From positions 1 to 51,592 of the forward strand of contig JAFTVQ010000042.1 of the NCBI GenBank assembly GCA_017461865.1: 51,592 bases of DNA, written 5' to 3'. Positions 1 to 6,951 of this stretch are shown in pieces. The notes below the pieces were generated by a model that worked only from the letters and a program-made list of their open reading frames with translations, was not told where the DNA came from and searched no databases. Positions within the stretch are counted from its first letter, which is position 1. Each line of letters opens with the position of its first letter. Source of the DNA: Lachnospiraceae bacterium (lineage in GTDB: Bacteria > Bacillota > Clostridia > Lachnospirales > Lachnospiraceae). The position numbers and the translations under genes are program-made.

Positions 1-10
1 CTGTTTTCAT
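1..10 (-). CDS. 5' end of a divergent gene (first three codons only)
   Basis: On the minus strand an ATG at 8-10 (Met-Lys-Thr-) is preceded at a spacing of 6 bases by a strong ribosome site, AGAAGGAGGA (complement of about 17-26), and further upstream by a -10 box. Only about three codons lie in the window, so the product cannot be named. It is transcribed away from mtaB, which makes 11-112 a divergent intergenic region. Confidence 0.55.
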
Positions 11-46
11 TTTCTAATTCCTCCTTCTTCTTTAATACCTTCGCCT

Positions 47-78
47 ATTATACTAAATGCAGGAGTTTGAAAAGTCAA
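47..78 (-). promoter_or_regulatory. Probable promoter of the divergent minus-strand gene
   Basis: Reading the minus strand, TATAAT (complement of 47-52) is a perfect -10 box. The best -35 is TTGACT (complement of 73-78), but the spacer would be 20 bases, longer than ideal. The -10 is directly visible; the -35 assignment is inference. Confidence 0.45.
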
Positions 79-112
79 TACGAAAACCTTACAAAAAAAA
101 GCGAGGAAACCG

Positions 113-1492
113 ATGAAAAGTGTGGCATTCCATAACCTTGGCTGCAAGGTCAATTCTTACGAGATGGACGTAATGCAGCAATTTTTACAAAAAAGAGGAT
201 ATGAAATTGTAAGTTTTGAACAAAAAGCAGACATTTATATCATAAATACGTGTACAGTAACGAACATGGCGGATCGGAAAAGCAGGCAGATGATTCACCG
301 CGCAAAGAAGCAGAATCCGGATGCAATTGTGGTTGCTGTGGGGTGCTATGTCCAAACGGCATCAGAGCGTATTGAAGAAGATGATTGTATCGATCTTGCA
401 ATTGGGAATAATAGAAAAAAGGATATCGTGGCGATTGTGGAGGAGTTTTTGGCGCGAAGACGGGACGCATCCGGCGGGGAAGGCGGCGTAGGCGCATTGG
501 ACAAGACCTTGTCGGGAACCACTGTTTTGGACATTGCAAAAGAGCAGGAATATGAAGAGATGCAAATGGAAACTACGGCGGAGCACACCCGCGCATATAT
601 TAAGGTGCAGGACGGATGCAATCAGTTTTGCAGCTATTGCGTGATTCCGTATGCGAGGGGGCGTGTGAGATCCCGGAAACCGGAACATGTCGTGGAGGAA
701 GTACGGGCACTGGCAAAAGCAGGATATAAAGAAGTTGTTCTGACAGGAATTCATCTCAGCTCTTACGGACTTGATTTTCGCGGGGAGGCTTACAATGTAA
801 CGCAGAGCAGCGACCTTTTGGAATTGATTGAGAAAGTGCATGAGGTGGAAGGAATCTGCAGAATCAGGTTGGGGTCTTTGGAACCCCGGATTGTAACGGA
901 GGAGTTTGCCAAACGGCTTTCCGGTATGCCGAAGATTTGTCCTCATTTTCATCTTTCCCTCCAGAGCGGATGTGACAGCGTGCTTGTGCGTATGAACCGC
1001 AGATATACCTGCGCAGAGTTTGCTGAGGGAGTCCGTATTTTAAGGGAATACTTTGAACACCCGGCGATAACGACGGATGTGATTACCGGATTTCCGGGGG
1101 AGACGGAGGAGGAATTTGCACAGACAGTGGATTTTCTTGAGAAAATCAAGTTTTTTGAGATGCATGTGTTCCCGTATTCCAGAAGAGAGGGGACGGTGGC
1201 GGCAAATATGCCGGACCAGCTGACGGAAAAGGTGAAAAAAGAGCGGAGTGCCAGGTTGCTTGAGATGGACAGGGAGCATTCGAGGGCTTACCGGGAATAT
1301 TATATCGGCAGGAACCTGCAGGTTTTGGTGGAGCAGAAACAGATGATAGAAGGACGGGAATATTATGTGGGACATACCCCGGACTATGTGAAAGTTGCAG
1401 TTTTGTCGGCGGAGGATATTATTAACAGGGAAGTGTGCTGTCTGGCGACGGATATGTTGTGTGAGGATACGGTTTTTGCTCAAAAGAATTGA
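113..1492 (+). CDS. mtaB: tRNA t6A37 methylthiotransferase MtaB
   Basis: Radical-SAM methylthiotransferase that adds a methylthio group to N6-threonylcarbamoyladenosine-37 of ANN-decoding tRNAs, giving ms2t6A. The 459-residue protein has the expected order: an N-terminal UPF0004 domain with three cluster-binding cysteines (C11 in [10 protein letters not shown]47 in NTCTVT, C78 in VGCYV), a radical-SAM domain with CxxxCxxC at C169, C173 and C176 ([10 protein letters not shown]), and a C-terminal TRAM-like segment from about residue 395. The opening LGCKVNSYE and the length distinguish MtaB from MiaB and RimO. The ATG follows GAGG at 103-106. The stop codon (1490-1492) lies inside the -35 box of the next promoter, so ireB is probably transcribed separately. 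Confidence 0.94.
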   Translation: MKSVAFHNLGCKVNSYEMDVMQQFLQKRGYEIVSFEQKADIYIINTCTVTNMADRKSRQMIHRAKKQNPDAIVVAVGCYVQTASERIEEDDCIDLAIGNNRKKDIVAIVEEFLARRRDASGGEGGVGALDKTLSGTTVLDIAKEQEYEEMQMETTAEHTRAYIKVQDGCNQFCSYCVIPYARGRVRSRKPEHVVEEVRALAKAGYKEVVLTGIHLSSYGLDFRGEAYNVTQSSDLLELIEKVHEVEGICRIRLGSLEPRIVTEEFAKRLSGMPKICPHFHLSLQSGCDSVLVRMNRRYTCAEFAEGVRILREYFEHPAITTDVITGFPGETEEEFAQTVDFLEKIKFFEMHVFPYSRREGTVAANMPDQLTEKVKKERSARLLEMDREHSRAYREYYIGRNLQVLVEQKQMIEGREYYVGHTPDYVKVAVLSAEDIINREVCCLATDMLCEDTVFAQKN

Positions 1493-1517
1493 GTTTATCA
1501 AAAAGTAGTGTTATAAT
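1489..1517 (+). promoter_or_regulatory. Strong sigma-A promoter for the ireB-ruvX operon
   Basis: TTGAGT (1489-1494), a 17-base spacer and TATAAT (1512-1517). Transcription should begin near 1524. The -35 overlaps the mtaB stop codon. The site also rules out a TTG start at 1489 for ireB, because that codon would lie upstream of the transcript. Confidence 0.85.
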
Positions 1518-1584
1518 CGAAAGTGGTATACGATGGAAAAGTATCAGATTTACCGTAAAGATAATCAGAATGGGGCGTGATGAG

Positions 1585-1848
1585 ATGCAGGATTTAGGAA
1601 ATACTCAATATTTTAAAGTGGAGGTTGAACCGGAAACAGGTGTAAAGGTTGTATTGTCAACGGTTTACGAAGCGTTAAGTGAAAAGGGATATAATCCGGT
1701 AAACCAGATTGTCGGATATATCATGTCCGGAGATCCTACTTACATTACCAGTCATAAAAATGCCAGAAGTCTCATTATGAAAGTCGAGAGAGACGAGCTG
1801 GTAGAAGAAATGCTCAAAGAGTATATTAAAGCCAATCATTGGAAATAG
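1585..1848 (+). CDS. ireB: IreB family regulatory phosphoprotein (DUF965/UPF0297)
   Basis: Small cytosolic protein of the IreB/YrzL family. In Enterococcus faecalis IreB is a substrate of the PASTA kinase IreK and affects cephalosporin tolerance; that role is family knowledge and not shown here. The start at 1585 gives 87 residues ([15 protein letters not shown]...), the usual family length; an in-frame ATG at 1570 would add MGRDE and cannot be excluded, since neither has a strong ribosome site. A threonine at residue 7 matches the N-terminal threonine region phosphorylated in IreB. The core [18 protein letters not shown] with SHKNAR is diagnostic. It is followed 12 bases later by ruvX and then a DUF1292 gene, the order also found in Bacillus (yrzL-yrrK-yrzB). 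Confidence 0.9.
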   Translation: MQDLGNTQYFKVEVEPETGVKVVLSTVYEALSEKGYNPVNQIVGYIMSGDPTYITSHKNARSLIMKVERDELVEEMLKEYIKANHWK

Positions 1849-1860
1849 TGAGGATACGAT

Positions 1861-2313
1861 ATGCGTATTATGGGTTTGGACGTAGGCTCAAAAACAGTCG
1901 GCGTTGCGGTGAGTGATCCGCTTCTGCTCACTGCACAGAGTCTCGAAATTGTGCGCAGAAAGTCAGAGAATAAACTGAGACAGACATATGCCAGAATCGA
2001 GGAACTGGCACAGCAGTACGAAGTTGAAAAGTTTGTGGTAGGTTTGCCGAAGAACATGAACGCGACAGAGGGTGAGCGTGCGGAGAAGTCCCGGGAATTT
2101 GCGGATGCGTTGTTTCGACGTACCGGTATTGAGGTTGTACTTTGGGATGAGAGACTGACGACGGTTGCGGCGGATAAGACTATGATGGAAGCAGGGATTC
2201 GCAGGGAGAATCGGAAAGAATATGTGGATGCGATTGCTGCTTCTTATATATTGCAGGGATATTTGGATTTTCTCCGGAATCAGGAGGAAACGGCTGACAG
2301 AAATCAGGTATAG
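1861..2313 (+). CDS. ruvX: Putative Holliday junction resolvase RuvX/YqgF
   Basis: RNase H-fold nuclease of the YqgF family, implicated in pre-16S rRNA 5'-end processing and proposed as a Holliday-junction resolvase. The 150 residues contain the opening strand [19 protein letters not shown] with D7, the WDERLTT motif (D96, E97) and the YVDAIAA helix with D123; these are the acidic residues expected for metal-dependent catalysis. Length is normal for the family. It lies between ireB and the DUF1292 gene with gaps of 12 and 8 bases, so the three are almost certainly co-transcribed and follow the conserved Firmicutes order. Confidence 0.93.
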   Translation: MRIMGLDVGSKTVGVAVSDPLLLTAQSLEIVRRKSENKLRQTYARIEELAQQYEVEKFVVGLPKNMNATEGERAEKSREFADALFRRTGIEVVLWDERLTTVAADKTMMEAGIRRENRKEYVDAIAASYILQGYLDFLRNQEETADRNQV

Positions 2314-2321
2314 GAGAACAA

Positions 2322-2591
2322 ATGGAAAAGATTACATTTACACCGGAAACAGAGGAGGAAGCGATCCAGCTTTTTGTGTTGGAAAAAACGCGCCTGGGCG
2401 GAGTGGATTATCTGCTCGTGACTGACAGGGAAGAGGGCGATGCGCAGGCATTGATCCTGAAAGATGTCACAGCGGAGCACGGAGATGAAAGCACTTACGA
2501 AGTGGTCTCCGACGATAAGGAACTGGATGCGGTCGCAGCTGTTTTCGAGAGTCTGCTCGACGACATTGCATTTGTTGAAGAGGAAGAATAA
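2322..2591 (+). CDS. DUF1292 family protein (YrzB-like)
   Basis: An 89-residue, strongly acidic protein (MEKITFTPETEEEAIQLFVLE...) of the DUF1292 family. The family is small, cytosolic and has no assigned biochemical role. Acidic residues cluster at the C-terminus (FVEEEE). Recognition rests on the sequence pattern and on position directly after ruvX, as with yrzB in Bacillus. It starts at an ATG after GGAGAA about 8 bases downstream of ruvX. RNase J begins 36 bases later, without an evident promoter between. Confidence 0.85.
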   Translation: MEKITFTPETEEEAIQLFVLEKTRLGGVDYLLVTDREEGDAQALILKDVTAEHGDESTYEVVSDDKELDAVAAVFESLLDDIAFVEEEE

Positions 2592-2627
2592 AAGATAGCT
2601 CGTTAAGAGAATTTGGAGGAAAGATAA

Positions 2628-4280
2628 TTGAATAGTAAGCTTAAAATCATACCATTAGGTGGTTTGGAGCAGATAGGAATGAATATTACTGCCTTTGAGT
2701 ACGAAGACAGTATTATTGTGGTGGACTGCGGTCTGGCGTTTCCGGAGGATGATATGCTCGGAATCGACCTTGTCATTCCGGATATCACATATCTGAAAGA
2801 CAATGCGGACAAGGTGAAAGGATTTATGATCACGCACGGACATGAGGATCATATCGGAGCGCTCCCGTATGTGCTCAAGGAACTTCCGGTTCCGCTGTAT
2901 GCAACCAAACTGACCATGGGTGTTATTGAACGTAAGTTGGCAGAACACGGACTTGACAAATCAACCAAGAGAAAGGTAGTTAAGTTCGGACAACATATTA
3001 ATCTGGGACAACTCAGAGTGGAATTTATTAAAACAAACCACAGTATTGCGGATGCGGCGGCGCTTGCAATCTATTCGCCGGCCGGAATCGTGGTGCATAC
3101 CGGAGATTTTAAGGTGGATTATACGCCGGTATTCGGAGATGCCATTGATTTGCAGAGATTTGCAGAGCTTGGTAAAAAAGGTGTGCTGGCACTGATGTGC
3201 GACAGTACCAATGCAGAGAGACCGGGCTTTACTCCTTCGGAGAGAACCGTCGGGGTGGCCTTTGACAACATTTTTTCGGAGCATCAGACGACTCGTTTGA
3301 TTATAGCTACTTTTGCATCGAATGTAGACCGTGTGCAGCAGATTATCAATTCTGCTTATAAATACGGACGTAAAGTTGTGGTGGAAGGCAGAAGCATGGT
3401 CAACATCATTGATACGGCCATGAATCTGGGATATATCAGTATTCCGGACAACACATTGATAGACATTGAGCAGATTAAAAATTACCCGGATGAAAAAACG
3501 GTTATTATTACAACCGGAAGTCAGGGTGAGAGTATGGCGGCACTCAGCCGTATGGCGAGCGGTATGCACCGTAAGATCCATATCGGACCGCTGGATACGG
3601 TAATTTTCTCGTCCAATCCGATTCCGGGAAATGAAAAAGCGGTTTCAAAAGTAATAAACGAATTGTATGCGAAAGGTGCGGACGTTATCTTTCAGGATGC
3701 CCATGTTTCCGGACATGCGTGTCAGGAAGAAATTAAATTGATTTATTCGCTGGTGCAGCCGAAATATGCAATACCTGTCCACGGTGAATATCGCCATCTT
3801 CAGGCCCAGGCCAATTTATTAAAACAGCTCGGCATGGACAAAGATAATATTTTCATTCTCCGGTCGGGAGAGGTGCTGGAACTGGACGATGAGAGTGCGG
3901 AAGTAACCGGAAAAGTTCCGGTCGGATCGATTTTTGTGGACGGTCTCGGCGTAGGCGATGTGGGTAATATTGTGCTCCGTGACAGACAGCGTTTGGCGGA
4001 AGACGGTATTGTGATTGTTGTCGTGGCACTCGATTGCGAAAACAATTATATTGTGTCCGGACCGGATATAGTGTCCCGTGGGTTTGTCTATGTGAGAGAG
4101 GCGGACGAACTGTTGGATGAGGCCCAGGTTTTGGTGGCGGATGTTTTGGAGGATTGTATCCGGAGAAACATATCCGACTGGGGCAGAATGAAAAATATAG
4201 TGAGGGATGACCTCAGCGAATATTTATGGAAAAAGACGAAGAGACGTCCGATGATTCTTCCGATTATCATGGAAGTGTAG
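2628..4280 (+). CDS. rnj: Ribonuclease J
   Basis: Metallo-beta-lactamase/beta-CASP ribonuclease with 5'-3' exonuclease and endonuclease activity, central to mRNA decay and rRNA maturation in Firmicutes. The 550-residue protein starts at TTG, chosen because GGAGGA at 2615-2620 sits 7 bases upstream and MNSKLKIIPLGGLEQIGMN matches family N-termini. The metal motif HGHEDHIG spans residues 70-77; H75 and neighbours bind zinc. Further motifs are HTGDFK, the beta-CASP segment beginning at MCDSTNAERPG, HVSGHA and PVHGEYRH. I cannot say from one copy whether it corresponds to J1 or J2. It is followed by ylbF, another RNA-turnover gene. Confidence 0.95.
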   Translation: MNSKLKIIPLGGLEQIGMNITAFEYEDSIIVVDCGLAFPEDDMLGIDLVIPDITYLKDNADKVKGFMITHGHEDHIGALPYVLKELPVPLYATKLTMGVIERKLAEHGLDKSTKRKVVKFGQHINLGQLRVEFIKTNHSIADAAALAIYSPAGIVVHTGDFKVDYTPVFGDAIDLQRFAELGKKGVLALMCDSTNAERPGFTPSERTVGVAFDNIFSEHQTTRLIIATFASNVDRVQQIINSAYKYGRKVVVEGRSMVNIIDTAMNLGYISIPDNTLIDIEQIKNYPDEKTVIITTGSQGESMAALSRMASGMHRKIHIGPLDTVIFSSNPIPGNEKAVSKVINELYAKGADVIFQDAHVSGHACQEEIKLIYSLVQPKYAIPVHGEYRHLQAQANLLKQLGMDKDNIFILRSGEVLELDDESAEVTGKVPVGSIFVDGLGVGDVGNIVLRDRQRLAEDGIVIVVVALDCENNYIVSGPDIVSRGFVYVREADELLDEAQVLVADVLEDCIRRNISDWGRMKNIVRDDLSEYLWKKTKRRPMILPIIMEV

Positions 4281-4302
4281 GACGTCGGATAAGGATGGTT
4301 TC

Positions 4303-4635
4303 ATGCTGGAATTACAGGGAGAACTCGATGAATTTATTGTAAAGTTGAAAGATACGGAAGTTTATCGTGAGTATGAGATACAAAAGAATAAAATAAAAGA
4401 ACTTCCGGAACTTAAACAGAGGGTGGATGATTTCCGCAGGCGCAATTACGAATTGCAGACAAGAAATTATCCGGACAATATTTACGATGAAATGGAGCGG
4501 TTTCAGAGGGAAAACGAAGCGTTTCAGTCGATACCGCAGGTGCGGGATTTCCTGCAGGCGGAGTTGGCGCTCTGCCGTATGATTCAAAAAGTAACAGCGT
4601 CGATCGTGGAAGCGGTCTCCGAGGATTTCGAGTAG
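4303..4635 (+). CDS. ylbF: YlbF/YmcA family protein
   Basis: A 110-residue, mostly helical protein of the Com_YlbF family (PF06133). In Bacillus subtilis YlbF acts with YmcA and YaaT in the Y-complex that steers RNase Y and affects biofilm, competence and sporulation; transfer of that role here is inference. The sequence shows a heptad-rich region (LDEFIVKLKDTEVYREYE..., LKQRVDDFRRRN) and no membrane segment. It lies 22 bases after RNase J, with AAGGATGG as ribosome site, so it appears co-expressed with a major ribonuclease. Confidence 0.8.
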   Translation: MLELQGELDEFIVKLKDTEVYREYEIQKNKIKELPELKQRVDDFRRRNYELQTRNYPDNIYDEMERFQRENEAFQSIPQVRDFLQAELALCRMIQKVTASIVEAVSEDFE

Positions 4636-4650
4636 AAAAGAGGATAAAAA

Positions 4651-5046
4651 GTGAGCTTAAAGCAAGTATTGGGAGCAATTCTGAATATGGTTTTCCGATT
4701 ATCCATTGCATGTATCGTGGTGGTTTGTGTGTATCGTGCAGCGATGTATTCCTATCATTTCGGGTACATGGTGTTTGCGGATGCGGCGAAGGAGGCGTCT
4801 CCGGGAAGGGATGTCAGCATAGTGGTTGAGAGCGGTGATGACATCATGGACATCGGCGAAACGCTGGAGCGCAGAGGGCTTATTTCCGATGCGAAAATTT
4901 TTGTGGTGCAGGCGATATTGCTTGAGTACAAGGATAAAATCATCCCGGGCGAATACACACTGAATACGTCCATGAAGGCGGATGAAATGATAGAACTGAT
5001 GGCCGGAGTCGCAACGGAGGAATCCGAAGAAGACGATTCGGAATGA
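4651..5046 (+). CDS. Short MltG/YceG-like membrane protein lacking the catalytic domain
   Basis: A 131-residue protein starting at GTG after GAGG (4640-4643). It has one N-terminal membrane segment (about residues 9-30) and an extracellular region VESGDDIMDIGETLERRGLI...PGEYTLNTSMKADEMIELM that resembles the LysM-like N-terminal subdomain of the endolytic transglycosylase MltG/YceG. Full MltG proteins are about 330-400 residues and carry a catalytic glutamate in a C-terminal domain; this protein ends in an acidic tail (TEESEEDDSE) before that domain. It stands where B. subtilis has yrrL (mltG), between the ireB genes and trmR. It cannot be a transglycosylase alone; a regulatory or binding role is inference. 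Confidence 0.75.
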   Translation: MSLKQVLGAILNMVFRLSIACIVVVCVYRAAMYSYHFGYMVFADAAKEASPGRDVSIVVESGDDIMDIGETLERRGLISDAKIFVVQAILLEYKDKIIPGEYTLNTSMKADEMIELMAGVATEESEEDDSE

Positions 5047-5057
5047 GGAGATAAAAG

Positions 5058-5699
5058 TTGATCGTAGAGCAGAGATATGTGGATTTTATGAATTCTCTGG
5101 AGAGAGAGGACATTCCGTATCTGGCGGAATTGGAAAAATTTGCGCTGGAGACGGAGGTTCCGATCATCCGGAAAGAGATGCAGAGCTTTTTGAAAACATT
5201 GATTACGATGAATAAACCGAGGCAGATTCTGGAAGTGGGAACGGCCATCGGTTTTTCTGCGTTACTGATGAGTGAATATATGCCGGAGGACGGACATATT
5301 ACAACTATAGAAAAATATGAAAAGAGAATACCTCTTGCCCGTGATAATTTTGCAAAAAACGGGAAGGGGGAAAAAATCACGCTGATCGAAGGCGATGCGA
5401 CGGAAGTTCTTGCATCGCTGGAGGGGCAGTTTGATTTGATCTTTATGGATGCAGCCAAGGGGCAGTACATACATTTTTTGCCTGACATTCTGCGTCTTTT
5501 AAAACCGGGAGGGGTGCTTTTGTCGGACAATGTGCTCCAGGACGGGGATGTGATTGAGTCGCGCTATGCGGTGACAAGAAGAAATCGGACGATACACGGG
5601 CGCATGCGGGAGTATTTGTATGAGCTTAAAAATCATCCGCAATTACAGACGAGTATATTACCGCTCGGGGACGGAATTACTCTTTCTGTAAAAAAATAA
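5058..5699 (+). CDS. trmR: tRNA 5-hydroxyuridine methyltransferase TrmR (O-methyltransferase family 3)
   Basis: SAM-dependent class I O-methyltransferase, 213 residues, starting at TTG 7 bases after GAGGAG. SAM-binding motif I is LEVGTAIGFSALLM (about residues 56-69); the acidic loop IEKYEKR, FDLIFMDAAKGQY and VLLSDNVLQDG follow in the order seen in COMT-like enzymes. The B. subtilis homologue YrrM methylates 5-hydroxyuridine-34 to 5-methoxyuridine in tRNAs. The assignment to that reaction is supported by the next gene, a U32 protein of the TrhP type, exactly as in yrrM-yrrN-yrrO. Substrate specificity cannot be proved from sequence alone. Confidence 0.82.
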   Translation: MIVEQRYVDFMNSLEREDIPYLAELEKFALETEVPIIRKEMQSFLKTLITMNKPRQILEVGTAIGFSALLMSEYMPEDGHITTIEKYEKRIPLARDNFAKNGKGEKITLIEGDATEVLASLEGQFDLIFMDAAKGQYIHFLPDILRLLKPGGVLLSDNVLQDGDVIESRYAVTRRNRTIHGRMREYLYELKNHPQLQTSILPLGDGITLSVKK

Positions 5700-5709
5700 G
5701 GAGACAGTT

Positions 5710-6951
5710 ATGAGAAAACCTGAATTACTCATTCCGGCAAGCAGCCTGGAAGTGTTAAAAACGGCGGTTATCTTCGGAGCAGATGCCGTATATATCGGCG
5801 GGGAGGCGTTCAGTCTTCGTGCCAAAGCCAAAAATTTTTCGAAGGAAGATATGGCAGAGGGAATTGCTTTTGCGCATGAACACGGGGCTCTGGTCTATGT
5901 GACGGCAAATATTCTCGCCCACAATTACGATATGGAAGCGGCGGCCGGGTATTTTAAGGAATTGGCGGTTTTAAAACCGGACGGGATTATTGTTTCCGAT
6001 CCGGGGATGATTATGTTGGCGCGAGCTAACTGTCCGGAGATTGATATTCACTTGAGTACACAGGCAAATAATACAAACTATATGACGTATCGTTTTTGGT
6101 ATGAGCAGGGCATTAAGCGCGTGGTTAGTGCGAGGGAACTTTCTCTTCGGGAGATTAAGCAGATCCGTGAAGAAATTCCGGAGGATATGGAGATTGAAAG
6201 TTTTATTCACGGAGCGATGTGCATTTCCTATTCCGGAAGATGTCTTTTGAGTAACTATTTTACGGGGCGTGATGCCAACCGCGGCGCCTGTACCCATCCG
6301 TGCCGCTGGAAATATGCGGTTGTGGAGGAATCCCGTCCGGGCGAATATCTCCCGGTGTATGAAAATGAGAGAGGAACCTATATTTTCAATTCCAAGGATC
6401 TTTGTATGATTGAGCATGTACCTGAAATGATGGATGCGGGAATTGACAGTTTCAAGATAGAAGGGCGTATGAAGACGGCGCTCTATGTGGCAACGGTGGC
6501 GCGCACATACCGGAAGGCCATTGATGCGGCGCTTGAGTCGCGCGAAGCGTATGACGCGCTTTTGCCGTGGTGCAGGGAAGAAATTTCCAAGTGTACTTAC
6601 AGACAGTTTACAACCGGTTTTTATTTCGGCAAACCGGATGAAAATACACAGATTTACGACAGCAATACGTACGAGCAGGAATATATTTATCTCGGTATAG
6701 CAGAAGATGTCAAGGCAGCGGAAGGCGGCTGCGAAGTTTCGATAGAGCAGCGGAACAAGTTCAGCGTCGGAGAAGAGATTGAGATTATGAAGCCGGACGG
6801 AAGAAACGTAGCGGTTACTGTTTTGTCAATCCGTAATGAAGACGGACAGGAGCAGGAAAGTGCTCCGCATCCGCAGCAAAGACTCACGGTGACACTCTCC
6901 GGGGTGGCTGAGAAATATGATATTTTGCGAAAGAAAGGGAAACGATCATGA
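5710..6951 (+). CDS. trhP: tRNA 5-hydroxyuridine hydroxylase TrhP (U32 peptidase family)
   Basis: The 413-residue protein belongs to peptidase family U32, whose bacterial members TrhP/YrrO carry out prephenate-dependent hydroxylation of uridine-34 in tRNA. The U32 signature ESFIHGAMCISYSGRCLLSN is present at about 163-182. Cysteines C171, C178, C194 and C198 (RGACTHPCRW) form the usual iron-sulfur or metal cluster set. B. subtilis has two such genes; only one is present here. It follows trmR by 10 bases, so hydroxylation and methylation of the same base are likely made from one transcript. Its stop codon overlaps the start of glnN (ATGA at 6948-6951). Confidence 0.85.
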   Translation: MRKPELLIPASSLEVLKTAVIFGADAVYIGGEAFSLRAKAKNFSKEDMAEGIAFAHEHGALVYVTANILAHNYDMEAAAGYFKELAVLKPDGIIVSDPGMIMLARANCPEIDIHLSTQANNTNYMTYRFWYEQGIKRVVSARELSLREIKQIREEIPEDMEIESFIHGAMCISYSGRCLLSNYFTGRDANRGACTHPCRWKYAVVEESRPGEYLPVYENERGTYIFNSKDLCMIEHVPEMMDAGIDSFKIEGRMKTALYVATVARTYRKAIDAALESREAYDALLPWCREEISKCTYRQFTTGFYFGKPDENTQIYDSNTYEQEYIYLGIAEDVKAAEGGCEVSIEQRNKFSVGEEIEIMKPDGRNVAVTVLSIRNEDGQEQESAPHPQQRLTVTLSGVAEKYDILRKKGKRS

